This document shows positions 28,774-39,216 of a stretch of DNA of 64,000 nt, in pieces. Under the pieces are notes generated by a model. It was given only the letters and a program-made list of their open reading frames with translations. It was not told where the DNA came from and did no database searches. Position numbers and translations under genes: made by a program. The stretch is from contig JADKHH010000031.1 in assembly GCA_016721905.1 (NCBI GenBank), positions 62,001-126,000 of the forward strand, read 5' to 3'. This DNA comes from Candidatus Opimibacter skivensis (GTDB taxonomy: Bacteria; Bacteroidota; Bacteroidia; Chitinophagales; Saprospiraceae). How positions within the stretch are numbered: position 1 is the stretch's first letter; each line of letters starts with the position of its first letter.

Positions 28774-29482
28774 TTGTTAACATTAATGATGGTGTATTTT
28801 TCTATACATACACTATCTGCACAGAATTTCGAACTTGGTAGTTGGAACATTCTGAATTTGAAATATAATCATGACGAAAAGTGGAGCGTATTTGGCGAAG
28901 CACAATTGCGTTCACTAAAATTTTACAGCAACTTTCACTATTACGAATATAAGGGCGGTATGAACTACAAAGTTCACAAAAGCGTTATGCTGACTTTGGG
29001 GGCAGGTAGTTACCAAACCTATAGAGAAGGAGGAAATTTTGTTTTGCCAAAAAATAATGATGAATTTAGACTTTGGCCTCAGATTATACTTTTCAATCAA
29101 TCGGTAAGTTGAAAATAGAACAGCGTTATCGTGCAGAGTTTAGATTTACAAGTTTTGGGTACCGCAATCGTTTTCGATACAGACTTGGTGTTTCTTACCC
29201 TTTTGGAAAAGAAGTCAATGGATACAAGCCTTTCAAATGAGTGCAAGTAATGAAATATTTTTTACCGACAAGGAACCTTATTTTGAACGAAACAGAATGT
29301 TACTTGCATTTAACTACAAACCATCAAAAGCATCAACTATACAAATTGGTTATTTGCATCAGTTCGACTACAAAATAAATGATGAGACAGGTCGTGACTT
29401 TTTTCTAATAGGTTATTTTATAGAATTGTCCCGAAAGACAGCACCAATCACTTCTATGGACACCGACATCAAAGACAATTAA
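28774..29482 (+). CDS. DUF2490 outer-membrane protein (frameshifted)
   Basis: A signal peptide (MVYFSIHTLSAQN) is followed by FELGSWNILNLKYNHDEKWS, then FGEAQLRSLKFYSNFHYYEY and MLTLGAGSYQTY, and, after a shift near 29098, KIEQRYRAEFRF and GYRNRFRYRLGVSYPF. After another shift near 29237 it continues EIFFTDKEPYFERNRMLLAF and a C-terminal strand. These are landmarks of DUF2490 barrel-like proteins. I start at TTG 28774 because the ATG at 28786 gives a very short signal. Because the nonsense tract lies 120 bases upstream, part of the real 5' region may be missing. Confidence 0.7.
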
Positions 29483-29532
29483 ATGAAATGAACGACAAGA
29501 CAAGTTGATAATATCCTATGTTTAACCAGAAC

Positions 29533-30015
29533 GTAAGCACCTAAAGCCGGTTTGACAAAAGTGGCGGTTCAGTACTCCGTCTCGGCTCAGCCGAGAGGGT
29601 TAATCAAACATTCGTTCTCCGCATCAAGATTAGTGGTAAAAAATCGCGACCTTCGCTAAGCCCGAAGCCTTTGTGGCTTGAATCGATCCCCAAAAGAAAC
29701 ATGAACTGTCGAATGTTCTTTTACTGATGGAAGAACGGAATAGGAATTTATTCCGGGGGCATTCCAGTGACGACCTTCCGGGAAAGTTGCCAAAACACCA
29801 CATGATGCTGTGTTCGGAAACGAGGCGGTGGTGAGTGATGTGGAAAAGTATGGACCAGGATCTATACATTTACGACTTGAATGAGCTGAACGAATGTGAA
29901 CCCATGATTAAGCCCCAAACAGCCCCCGCAAGTAATACATCACAGGTTGTGTAAAGGGAGGGGGTAATGCACAGTGCTGCGGGAACGTTCAGGTATAACT
30001 CGCCTGTATGACCAC
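29533..30015 (+). other. Group II intron 5' half (domains I-III), no RT and no domain V
   Basis: The segment from about GTAAGCACC to CGCCTGTATGACC reads as group II intron RNA rather than protein. It contains the AAAGCCGGTTTGACAAAAGT and GGCGGTTCAGTAC blocks, a strong CTCGGCTCAGCCGAG hairpin, and a GGCGGTGGTGAGTGATGTGG segment leading to GAGCTGAACGAATGTGAACC. I recognise this order from bacterial intron RNAs, but the call rests on memory of motifs. It ends where the intron's next part would begin. A matching 3' half is at 57590-57985. Confidence 0.5.
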
Positions 30016-30035
30016 ACTATGTGAATAATTGAAAA

Positions 30036-30674
30036 ATGAAATTTCTGCGCAACAACTGGTTTGACTTAGGTGCTGTCCTGGCAGTTATTGTGCTTGTTTA
30101 TGTATTCTTCAGCCACCATGTTGCGACAGATTATCAAATCCTGATGTGGCTAAGCTTGGTATCACTGTTTTTACACCAGTTGGAGGAGTATCGGATCGTG
30201 GGACTTTTCCGGGGATGATTAACCCTTGATGTTTAAGAGCAAGATGCCTGACCGGTATCCATTGAACACCAATTCAGCATTCTATGTCAATGTAGTGGTG
30301 GGCTGGACATCCCATTTTTTGGCGGCTGTGTTGGCTGAAAAGGCCATTTGGCTGGGGATCGCAACCATGGTGGTTTCAGTGGGCAATGCATTGGCTCATA
30401 CTTTTTGTTCAATATAAAAGGCAAGACACTATACAACCCAGGCATGGCGACCAGTTGGTTGTTTTTTGCACCGGGGGCTTATTTTTTTATTTCAATAGTG
30501 TACACCCAACACCTGGCGACGAATACGGATTATGTTATCGGTATTGGGCTCGGATTGGTCATGAATATTGTTGGCGTATTTAAACTTATTCAATGGCTGG
30601 CGGATGAGCATACCAGCTATATTTTTAGTGAGAGGCATATGTTACCACAAGGCCGGAGGAAAGGAAATGCGTAA
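30036..30674 (+). CDS. HXXEE-domain membrane protein (frameshifted)
   Basis: The first helices end with LHQLEEYR, the HxxEE signature. After indels near 30206-30230 the frame continues KSKMPDRYPLNTNSAFYVNV then WTSHFLAAVLAEKAIWLGIA and NALAHT, and after another near 30412 FNIKGKTLYNPGMATSWLFF to a C-terminal stop at 30674. The restored protein has about 210 residues and six to seven helices, as usual for the HXXEE family. The conserved HQLEE and NALAHTF residues look like a membrane metal site. Function unknown. Confidence 0.75.
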
Positions 30675-31042
30675 AGTGTAGGATCGAATCTGCGTAAATA
30701 TTTTTTAAAATACATCAGCGTTATTCTTGTCATTAAGCCGAAACGACACCCCCAGAATCCGGTCGTGTGAGGGAGCCAAAAAGACCACTCCAAGATGTTG
30801 TTTCAGTTACCTCAACTCCACAGTTGTTGAGCTACAGCAGGAGATTGAATATAGTGGATTGAAATACAACACAAGTGTTTAGCGCTGACCAGGCAACCAT
30901 ACACCTTGCTTGCGATGTAACGCAGTAAAAATCATGTTTCTTTCAACGTAAACATCCACATCCCCAATTTTCTCCAAGTGCCACCCAACCATTGCCATCA
31001 ATTTCTCGTATACGTAATTAGTGTTTCCAAAACCATTACCCT
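30675..31042. other. Intergenic stretch with decayed REP-like units
   Basis: AAGCCGAAACGACACC near 30737 and CGGTCGTGTGAGGGAGCC near 30763 are degraded forms of the GTCGTTGAGCGGAGCCGAAA family. I see no gene. Confidence 0.4.
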
Positions 31043-33234
31043 ATGCGTTCATTCCTGCTCCAGGCCCTCTTCCTCTCTATGCCCACCGGGCAATCGCTCA
31101 ATTGGAAGACGGATCTTTCGCCCCCGATTTCGAGTTGCAGGATTTGAATGGCAACACCTGGCACCTGTATGAACTGCTGGAATCGGGGAAACATGTCATC
31201 CTTGATTTTTCTGCCACCTGGTGCGCTCCGTGTTGGTGGTACCATGAGACAGGACTGCTCAATGAAGTCTATACCTCTATGGACCAGAAGGTACGGACGA
31301 ATTGATGATCTTCATGATAGGAAGGCGATGACAATACCAATGTTGCATGTCTGTACGATTTGCCAGATTGCTCCTATACTACCGAGGAGACTGGACGGCC
31401 GGAACATTATATCCGATCATCAACGATGACTACATCGCCGATGCATACGAAATAGAAGGTTGGCCTACCCAGTTCCATATCTGTCACTACAAACTGATCC
31501 AAAATACCAACCAACCAAATCTTGAAACGATCGACTACGTCCTACACAGTTGTGCTGAACCTGTCGGAGAGCATAATGCTTCTATTGAAGCTTTACCAGT
31601 TATGCAGGTGATTTTTGCCATTCCATTTCAACTAAACCTTCTATAAAAGTTACAAACCAGGGTCATCAAACGATAGCGCATGCGACGGCAGAATGCTTTA
31701 TAAACGGAGAACTGCGATCGACGACGTCATGGGAAGGCCATGTCATTCCATTTGACACTTTCTTCCTTTCGTTTCCAGAGATCACGATTGACGAAGATGC
31801 CACGGTCCTGGTACGCATCAACAGCGTGAATGGAATCATAGATGACCACATGACAAATAATGGTGTTTCACGCAGTTTACGCCAACCCCTTCCATGACGG
31901 AAAACAGGCTGCGACTTGAATTGAAAACAAATTCTTTACCTGATGGTGTCTATTGGCAGGTAACCAATAGTGACAGTACTATCCTGTATAAAGGAGGCAA
32001 CGCAACCGTCATTGGCAAGGAAGACGATGGCGGCACCTACACGGGCAGTAATACTGTCTACACTATTTGGATTCCTTTGCCGGGGGATGGATGCTATTCC
32101 TTTTCGGTGTATGATAAGAATGGCGTTAATGCAGGCCTTGATTATTTCACTATCACTGGTCCTTCAGGTGAAGTGCTGGCGCATGACGGATACGTCTCGT
32201 TTTACGCACGCGAACTGTTTAATATCCAACAGGCCAACCATCCCATAGCTAACAATGGTGCTATCAACAAAGTATATGGATTGCCTGCAGCGTTTTGCAG
32301 TCAACAGGCGTATTCATTTTCCATTGACTTGCTCAACCTGGGCGAAGCCAATATCACGCAGGCGGAAATAGAAATATTGGAGAACAATCAACTGGTGGCC
32401 TCTGTACCATGGTCTGGTGACATCCATCCCGGAGAGCAAGCCAATATTGCATTTCCTGCCCTTACGTTCGATACGGGTAAAGATATAGTCATCCGGATCG
32501 TATCTGTCAATGGATCGACCGATGCGTATGCATATCAAAATGAACTGACCATTGATCTGCCACAACATTTGTCCAATGATGATGTGATCTCGATGAAGAT
32601 CAAACTTGATCCCTGGGGCTATGAGAATTATTGGCAACTGACTAATTCCGCAGGCGATGTTGTGTATTCTGGTGGCAATACAAAGGTAGGTCCTGATGGT
32701 GGCGGTTTGAAGAATGCCCTTTCCACCGATCCGGGGGCGTATGCACCTGGTACTTTGGTGAAAGTTGACTTTCAATTACCGGATCTCCATGATTGCTATT
32801 CCTTTTACTCGTTGATAGCTATGGCAATGGCCTGTATTCAGGATCGTATGTTACGTTTACAGAAAAAGCGACAGGAAGCTGATTTACAATAAAGACTTTA
32901 CCTATTATGCCCTTTTGACGAAGAAGAAGTGCTGATCGAAGTTGATCCGGCAACAGTTTCCATCCAACCGATATCCGCTCTCGAAGAACTTCTGGTGTAT
33001 CCCAATCCGGTGGATGGTGCATTACATGTGAGCTTTGAAGCAAAAAGCACGATGCCTCTTGCATTATCTGTTATCAATAGCATGGGTGAAACGGTCTTCA
33101 TCATTCCTGAAGTAATCTTTTGCAGGGGCAGTCAATTATACGATAGATCTCCTGATGTTTCTGCCGGAGTTTATGCATTGCAAGTGGTCAGTGGAAATGA
33201 GTTTTGGACCCGGAAGGTGGTGGTGACGCATTAA
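31043..33234 (+). CDS. T9SS-secreted thioredoxin-fold protein (multiply frameshifted)
   Basis: From ATG 31043 a signal (MRSFLLQALFLSM) leads, after a shift, to AIAQLEDGSFAPDFELQDLN and a thioredoxin/AhpC-TSA domain with the active-site motif TWCAPCW, then RGDWTAGTLYPIINDDYIAD and YEIEGWPTQFHIC. Further frames give TNQGHQTIAHATAECFINGE, then beta-sandwich repeats (DGVYWQVTNSDSTILYKGGN and WGYENYWQLTNSAGDVVYSG) and a C-terminal type A sorting domain (LLVYPNPVDGALHVSFEA, ending WTRKVVVTH). At least five indels are needed. It is a surface or secreted redox-type protein of about 725 residues; the CxxC suggests thiol-disulfide exchange outside the cell. Confidence 0.75.
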
Positions 33235-33327
33235 CTGACAAAAGCCCGTAATGACCTGGTCCCTGAGCCTGCTCGAATATTTAAAGCTAATTTTCGCAGA
33301 ATAGATCTTCAATACACAGTGCACTAA

Positions 33328-33451
33328 CCTGGTCCCTGAGCCTGTCGAAGGGGATAAAAGCCCTCCTCTTCACGCCGCCCTCTTCGCGTGCGAAGAGGTG
33401 GCGTCAAGAGAAAGGTTCGCTGTGTTCCCTTCGGCAAGCTCAGGGACCAGG
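33328..33451. repeat. Long nested inverted repeat (CCTGGTCCCTGAGCCTGTCG type)
   Basis: CCTGGTCCCTGAGCCTGTCG-AAGGG (33328-33352) pairs with CCCTTCGGCAAGCTCAGGGA-CCAGG (33427-33451), 23 of 25 positions. Inside are further arms, CTCTTCACGCC/GGCGTCAAGAG and CCTCTTCGC/GCGAAGAGG, so the whole 124 bases can fold into one long rod. A lone half-unit (CTGGTCCCTGAGCCTGCTCG) sits at 33258. It is a mobile-type REP/BIME element after the T9SS gene. Confidence 0.75.
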
Positions 33452-33499
33452 AAATCAGCGTTAATTATTTTAAAATTCGTTAGCGTAATCCTTGTGATT

Positions 33500-33700
33500 A
33501 AGTCGAAAAATCAATTTCAATATGTCGTTTCGGCTACCTGGCTCCGCGGTTGTTGAGCTGTAGCAAGAGGTTGAGCTGAAGGTCGAAACACAGCACAAGT
33601 CCGTTCTCAACGACTGGAATTTTGCATGGAGCACAGATTCTATGAAAATAGATACAATGAATCAATGAAAACGTTGAGCGAAGCCGAGTCGTCGAGCGTG
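33500..33700. repeat. REP-like GAGCGGAGYCGAA units, mixed orientation
   Basis: TGTCGTTTCGGCTACCTGGC (33522) is an inverted unit. GTTGTTGAGCTGTAGCAAGA (33549) matches 5440-5470, and GTTGAGCGAAGCCGAGTCGT (33672) is a third unit. The intergenic space 33235-33829 holds these and the long hairpin, and no gene. Confidence 0.55.
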
Positions 33701-33829
33701 AAGTTTTTCGAATGGCTTTCCCTAGGCGAGATGCTATTTACTTTGAATCTTTTTGCTATCTTGAAGATGAAAATTTGAACGCCCCGGCATAAAGTCCGGT
33801 CGTTGCATGCAGCATACTATTCCCTTGAA

Positions 33830-34370
33830 ATGAAACTTGCAATCACCATCTTATTATCGATTTTATTGGTTCGACTTATATTTCGGAAGATGATTGACTT
33901 GCCACGTTTTAAGGGCAAATCCATCATTGCTGATTCAAATATTGAAAACCTGATGCCTGAAGATAAGTTTTGGGAGCTGGTGAGTAACAGTAAGAGGAAT
34001 AGCAAAGGAAACTACTATGTCCAATGTCAATTGCTGAGAGAGCAACTCGAAGCACTGCCTTCAAAAGAAATAATTTCATTTAATAGAACATTTATTGCCT
34101 TAATGGCCGGCTCATACTCGTTTAGGTTATGGGAGGCGGCATATGCATTGAATGGAGGTTGTTCTGATGATTGTTTCGAATATTTCAGGTCCTGGCTGAT
34201 TGCACAAGGACGTAACAAATTTATTGGACAAATAGATACCCAAGAATCTTATTTCTGGTCGGGTGAAGGAATTCATTGAAAATTATGAGGGTTATGCTTA
34301 TTGCGCTTACGAAGCATACCAAAATAGACCGACAGGAATTGGAGTACCCGCGAGACATAGAATACCCTAA
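33830..34370 (+). CDS. DUF4240 protein with N-terminal membrane anchor (frameshifted)
   Basis: Starting at ATG 33830, one N-terminal hydrophobic helix (MKLAITILLSILLVRLIF) precedes a DUF4240 domain: EDKFWELVSNSKRNSKGNYY, LREQLEALPSKEIISFNRTF, LWEAAYALNGGCSDDCFEYF and RSWLIAQGRNKF. The frame then drifts near 34270; the next frame gives EFIENYEGYAYCAYEAYQNR to a stop at 34370, the normal family ending. DUF4240 proteins are of unknown function. The membrane helix is an addition to the usual soluble domain. Confidence 0.8.
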
Positions 34371-34574
34371 CCCCGGATCAGCATTCTAGGCATCCATATT
34401 ACTTTACTCCCTGAATTGGCCTTATTGGCCTGGTAAGAATGTCTTCAACAGTAGATATCCGGCATCAAAGGTAATTGCATAGACAATGAATATTTCACCT
34501 TTGAGAATCATGTTCCAGTACAAAAATCTGCTTTCGTCATCGTGCTCGCGGATAACCACTGATGTTTATAAACA

Positions 34575-35723
34575 ATGCCTATGCAAAGTCAGCGACATTT
34601 ATTTCAGCTTCCTGCTGATGTTCATTATTTCAACGGCGCCTACATGTCGCCGTTGCTCCGGTCCGTGGAAGAAGCAGGCATACAGGGCATGATTCGCAAG
34701 CGCAATCCCACACAAATCACAGCAGCTGATTTTTTTGAGGAGGCGGAGGAGGTGAAGCATTTGTTTGGCCGGTTGATCCATGGCCAGCCTGAACAAGTGG
34801 CCATCATTCCTTCTGTTTCGTATGGACTGGAATCGGCGGTGCGCAATTTGCCGACAACCAATGGCAGTAAGGCTATTGTCGTAGCAGATGATTTTCCGAG
34901 TGATTATTATACTATCAGCCGATGGTGCGCTACCCATCGAAAGCAACTCATCGTAATCCATCCGCCACAGACGAGAGAAGGGCGAGGCAAACTATGGAAC
35001 CAACGCATCCTCGAAGCGATTGATGCCGATACTGCTGTAGTAATTATGTCCTCTATCCACTGGACGGATGGTACAGCTTTTAACCTGAAAGAGATCGGAC
35101 AGCAGTGCAGGGCGATGAATGCAAAATTGATTGTTGATGGCACACAATCTGTAGGCGCGCGACCGATAGATGTGGAGGCATTCAAAATTGATGCATTGGT
35201 GTGTGCTGGGTACAAATGGCTCCTGGGTCCGTATGCCATAGGAGCTGCGTGGTACCATGAGGATTTTAATGATGGACAGCCGATAGAAGAGGCTTGGGTC
35301 AATCGTGACAATGCGCGGGACTTTACTTCGCTCACGCAATATTCGGCTGGGTATACACCCGGTGCCGGCCGTTACAATGTGGGTGAGTACGGCAATTTTA
35401 TATTACTTCCGATGTTTCGAGCCGCTTTGAAGCAGGTGCTCGAATGGCAGGTGGAGTCGATTGAACAGTATTGCCTGGGGATGTCCAATGCACTTGCAGC
35501 GCACTTGATATCTATGGGCTTTTGGGTGGAAGATGAAGGGGCACGATCCGCGCATATGTTTGGGGCGCTCTTGCCTCCGGGCAGGGATGTCGCCTCCTTT
35601 TTTGAACGATTAAAAAAGCATAACATCTTCGTATCCCGTCGTGGAGAGGCTGTTCGGATTTCTACTCATTTATATATTGAGGAAAAGGATGTGGAGTTGT
35701 TTAGAGAGGTATTGATGGAGTGA
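34575..35723 (+). CDS. Class V aminotransferase-fold PLP enzyme
   Basis: The 382-residue intact protein has the class V layout (cysteine desulfurase, kynureninase and relatives): N-terminal YFNGAYMSPLL, phosphate-binding IPSVSYGLESAV, SSIHWTDGTAFNL, the PLP-ring Asp in LIVDGTQSVGA and the Schiff-base lysine K214 in CAGYKWLLGPY, then RYNVGEYGNF and a small C-terminal domain ending FVSRRGEAVRISTHLY. It lacks a signal peptide, so it is cytosolic. Substrate cannot be told from sequence; a desulfurase or lyase acting on a beta-substituted amino acid is most likely. Confidence 0.88.
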   Translation: MPMQSQRHLFQLPADVHYFNGAYMSPLLRSVEEAGIQGMIRKRNPTQITAADFFEEAEEVKHLFGRLIHGQPEQVAIIPSVSYGLESAVRNLPTTNGSKAIVVADDFPSDYYTISRWCATHRKQLIVIHPPQTREGRGKLWNQRILEAIDADTAVVIMSSIHWTDGTAFNLKEIGQQCRAMNAKLIVDGTQSVGARPIDVEAFKIDALVCAGYKWLLGPYAIGAAWYHEDFNDGQPIEEAWVNRDNARDFTSLTQYSAGYTPGAGRYNVGEYGNFILLPMFRAALKQVLEWQVESIEQYCLGMSNALAAHLISMGFWVEDEGARSAHMFGALLPPGRDVASFFERLKKHNIFVSRRGEAVRISTHLYIEEKDVELFREVLME

Positions 35724-35879
35724 TATGTCCCATTCTCTTTGAAAGCAACCAGGATCAAATTTGCGTTAATCCTTTTAAAATTCATCAGCGTAATCAGCGT
35801 TCCAAAAGGTGAGGATACGACTCCAATGCGTAACCCGATAATCCATTATATTTAAGATTCTTTTCAAACAAAATATCCC

Positions 35880-37813
35880 ATGCAGTCATTTCTCAAAATT
35901 GCCTTTTATCAAATACTCTTTCTTGCACCACTAGGATCTATAACCGCCCAGGTCGCAGAAAAAGCAGTTCCCATTTTTGAAAACGGAGAAGCCCAGATCG
36001 TTCCCGCTTTTGAAGATCCTGCCAAATGGATCAGACATGATCTTTGGGTCGAAACCACCTTTGATACAGATGGAGACGGGAAACCGGATAGAATGCACGT
36101 GGCCGTGACCAGGCCTCAACAAACAGACACGGAAGGACTTAAATTACCCATCGTGTATGGTACCAGTCCATACTTTGCCGGCGTGGCAGAGGATGTGGAT
36201 GGTTTGTTTTGGGATGTCAAACATGAACTCGGAGAAACGACACACGAGCGTGTACATCCAGAGGTCATACGAACAGGTGAAAGACCAGTCATTTCAAATG
36301 CGCACACGAAGACATGGGTACCACGAGGATACATTGTCGTTCATTCTTCTTCGCCAGGCACAGGTCTTTCGCAAGGAGCACCTACAGTAGGAGGTGACAA
36401 TGAATCGCTGGCCCCTAAAGCTGTCATTGACTGGTTGTGCGGACGTATACCAGGTTATACTACACCCGATGGATTTGAAAAAGTAGAGGCCTATTGGTCC
36501 ACGGGGAAAGTAGGAATGACAGGCACCTCATATGAAGGTACGCTCCCTCTGGCTGCAGCTACCACTGGCGTGGAGGGCTTGAAGCCATTATACCTGTTGC
36601 TCCAAATACCTCCTATTATCACTATTACAGATCAAATGGATTAGTACGTTCACCCGGAGGATATCTGGGAGAGGATATCGATGTGCTCTACGATTTTATC
36701 CATAGTGGAGATGAATCAAAACGCGCGTATAATAATGCAACGGTGCGTGACACAGAAATGAAGAACGGGATGGACAGGATCACGGGTGACTACAATGATT
36801 TCTGGGCAGGACGTGATTACCTGAATGATATGAAACCCATGAAAGCCGCCATGTTGATGTCACATGGCTTTAATGATTGGAATGTCATGCCTGAACATAG
36901 CTATCGCATATATGAAGCTGCAAAGGCTAAAGGCCTGCCTGTGCAAATCTACTATCACCAAAATGGACATGGTGGCCCGCCTCCAATGACTATGATGAAC
37001 AGATGGTTCACGCATTATTTACACGGCGTAGATAATGGAGTCGAAAAGGACCCCCGTGCATGGATCGTGCGCGAGAATGACAAACCAGAAAATCCAACCC
37101 CCTACAAGGATTATCCGAACCCTGATGCATCGATGGTTAAATTCTATATTGAGCCAGGCGCTCCTGAACATGGAAGCCTGCGTACAGAAAAGCAGAAGAA
37201 AAAAGGAACCGAAAAGCTGGTTGACAATTATTCTTTTAACGGAGCAGCATTAGCACAAGCTGAAATTACCAATCACCGGTTGATGTATGTTACACCGGTA
37301 TTAACGAAAGATCTACATATCTCCGGCACCCCAAAAATTACGGTTACCCTCGCGAGCAGTAAGCCAGCAGCCAATCTTTCAGTATGGTTAGTGTCGTTGC
37401 CCTGGACCGAAGGCAGACAAGCAAAGATTACTGATAACATCATCACCCGTGGCTGGGCCGATCCTCAAAACCATAGTTCGATCACCAAAGGCGAACCTTT
37501 AGTACCTGGAAAATTCTATACCGTCACCTTTGACCTTATGCCTGATGATCAGATCATTCCCATGGGAGAGCAAATCGGGTTGATGATCTTTTCGAGTGAT
37601 AAAGAATTGGGGGTCATTCGTTGCGCTCCTACTACAATAAAAAAATCGGATAAGAGCGTTGAAAGGCACCCAGTATTTGGTAAGGATAGAATGTCAATAT
37701 CCGAACATTCAAAAACCGCAATGCTTCGACTGCCTCACTCACATTCTCGTGCGCCCGCTCAGCACGACGGTTTGGCTTGCCGCAATGAACATATGGGAAA
37801 ACGCAATAGGTAA
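35880..37813 (+). CDS. Secreted CocE/NonD-family Xaa-Pro dipeptidyl-peptidase (frameshifted, altered C-terminus)
   Basis: A signal peptide (ending GSITAQ) is followed by the catalytic fold of S15/CocE enzymes: YGTSPYFAGVAEDVDG, WVPRGYIVVHSSSPGTGLSQ, the nucleophile in GMTGTSYEG (Ser217), HGFNDWNVMPEH with the likely Asp, and YYHQNGHGGPPP with the His. The C-terminal jelly-roll has KFYIEPGAPEHGSL, TPKITVTLASSKPAANLS and PGKFYTVTFDLMPDDQ. One frameshift lies near 36590 (KAIIPVAPNTSYYHYYRSNG in the next frame). After about residue 575 the expected family ending is replaced by unrelated residues and the protein stops at 37813, pointing to a 3' rearrangement or another indel. Confidence 0.83.
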
Positions 37814-37918
37814 GCCCTGATATTCAGTAGGGATTACCTATATTTGGTGACGACAATACAAATGTTATCAGCAACCTCAAAAAAAATATAATAGTTTAAT
37901 CAGCGTTTTTAAAATATA

Positions 37919-38839
37919 ATGAAAAGAATAATTTATATCCTCGCCTGGTTGTTGCTATGTAACTTATCCAATGCCCAAAAACAAACCTTCTTAACTTCTG
38001 ACAGTGTTTCATTATTTATTAATGTAAAAGGAAAAGGCACACCTTGCCTATATATACACGGAGGTCCCGGTTCCGGAAGCTACTGGATGGAAAAGTTTTC
38101 TGGAGACATTCTGGAAGAACGCTTTCAGATAATTTATCTTGACTTAAGAGGCGTTTGTCGATCTAGCAGTCCATCAGATGGTAATTACACCATGGAACGT
38201 ATGTTGCAAGATTTTGAAGAAATCAGAAACCATTTAGGAATTCATAATTGGATTATAATGGGACATTCCTTCTCAGGAACAATGGTAACCGAATATGCAT
38301 ACCGACATCCAGATGTTATAAGTGCCATTCTGATGTTTAATTGCTCTTTATATTTGAATGAAAGCATTACCCAGAGCTGGATACCAAAAGCAACCGAACT
38401 ATTAGGACTTCAAGCTGAGACCTTTTACAAAAGTGATACTATCCCTGTGAATGATAAATTACAACGACTATTTTCTTTACTTAATGAAAATGATATAATG
38501 TGGAAATTGGCCTATTCCACCAAAGAAAATGAAAGAATAATGAACGAAAGTTTTAGTGAAATTCCGAATTGGAATCATGACTTTGCCGGTATTGGAATGA
38601 GCCATCCTGATTACCAAAAAAACTTCAAGACACATACTAATGCCATTAAAACGCCTGTATTATTTTTTTATGGTAAATACGATTGGACAATTGGTCCGAA
38701 ACATTATAAAGGCGTTAATTTTCCCAATATGTATCTCTGGAAAAGCAAAGGCGGACATATGCCTTTTATGGAAAATAAAAAAGATGTAGAAAAATCCCTT
38801 GATAGATTTTCTAAAAAAATTCAAAGAATAAGGGTATGA
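37919..38839 (+). CDS. Secreted alpha/beta-hydrolase, prolyl-iminopeptidase-like
   Basis: After a signal peptide (MKRIIYILAWLLLCNLSNAQ) come the oxyanion motif HGGPGSGSYW, DLRGVCRSS and the nucleophile elbow GHSFSG at residues 115-120 (Ser117). The Asp follows in FFYGKYDWTIGP and the His in KGGHMPF. This order matches S33 prolyl iminopeptidase-type hydrolases; HGGPG is their hallmark. At 306 residues it is of normal length. It lies downstream of another proline-specific peptidase gene, so the two may act together on secreted peptides. Its stop codon lies inside the following terminator. Confidence 0.85.
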   Translation: MKRIIYILAWLLLCNLSNAQKQTFLTSDSVSLFINVKGKGTPCLYIHGGPGSGSYWMEKFSGDILEERFQIIYLDLRGVCRSSSPSDGNYTMERMLQDFEEIRNHLGIHNWIIMGHSFSGTMVTEYAYRHPDVISAILMFNCSLYLNESITQSWIPKATELLGLQAETFYKSDTIPVNDKLQRLFSLLNENDIMWKLAYSTKENERIMNESFSEIPNWNHDFAGIGMSHPDYQKNFKTHTNAIKTPVLFFYGKYDWTIGPKHYKGVNFPNMYLWKSKGGHMPFMENKKDVEKSLDRFSKKIQRIRV

Positions 38840-38860
38840 AAAATTGCTTTTTCATACCCT
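38831..38860 (+). terminator. Terminator overlapping the hydrolase stop codon
   Basis: AGGGTATGAAAAA and TTTTTCATACCCT are perfect 13-base arms around a TTGC loop. The TGA stop codon (38837-38839) is within the left arm. Confidence 0.85.
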
Positions 38861-39055
38861 TCATAGCAGCATGTGAAAACAATACTATTTGGAATTATCA
38901 AGCTTAAATACCACCAAGAACACAACAATTATAAAGCCACAATTAAGCTTTGGTTTTAAAATTATTGGACACCGGGCTGAAATGAAAGATTAAACAAAAC
39001 TTCGAAAGGCTTCGTAAATTTGTTGGTGCTGATTTATAAGAAACGGGGTCTGCCG

Positions 39056-39120
39056 ATAGCATTGGATGCTCATAAGCAGGGCTATCTACATTGAAAATGA
39101 AAACGTAAATTTGAAAGATA
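39056..39120 (+). repeat. Dispersed ~115-bp repeat, copy 3 (5' half)
   Basis: ATAGCATTGGATGCTCATAA, CAGGGCTATC and ATGAAAACGTAAATTTG match the family; the second half is not recognisable. It lies about 100 bases before the start at 39217. The remainder of 38861-39216 shows no gene. Confidence 0.65.
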
Positions 39121-39216
39121 AGTAACTGGGCACAGTTTGGCAGATATGAATCCCGCCGACGTAAGGCCCCGATCGTTACCGTAAATAAGTAATTTTAATA
39201 ATAAAACCTGAACCAA

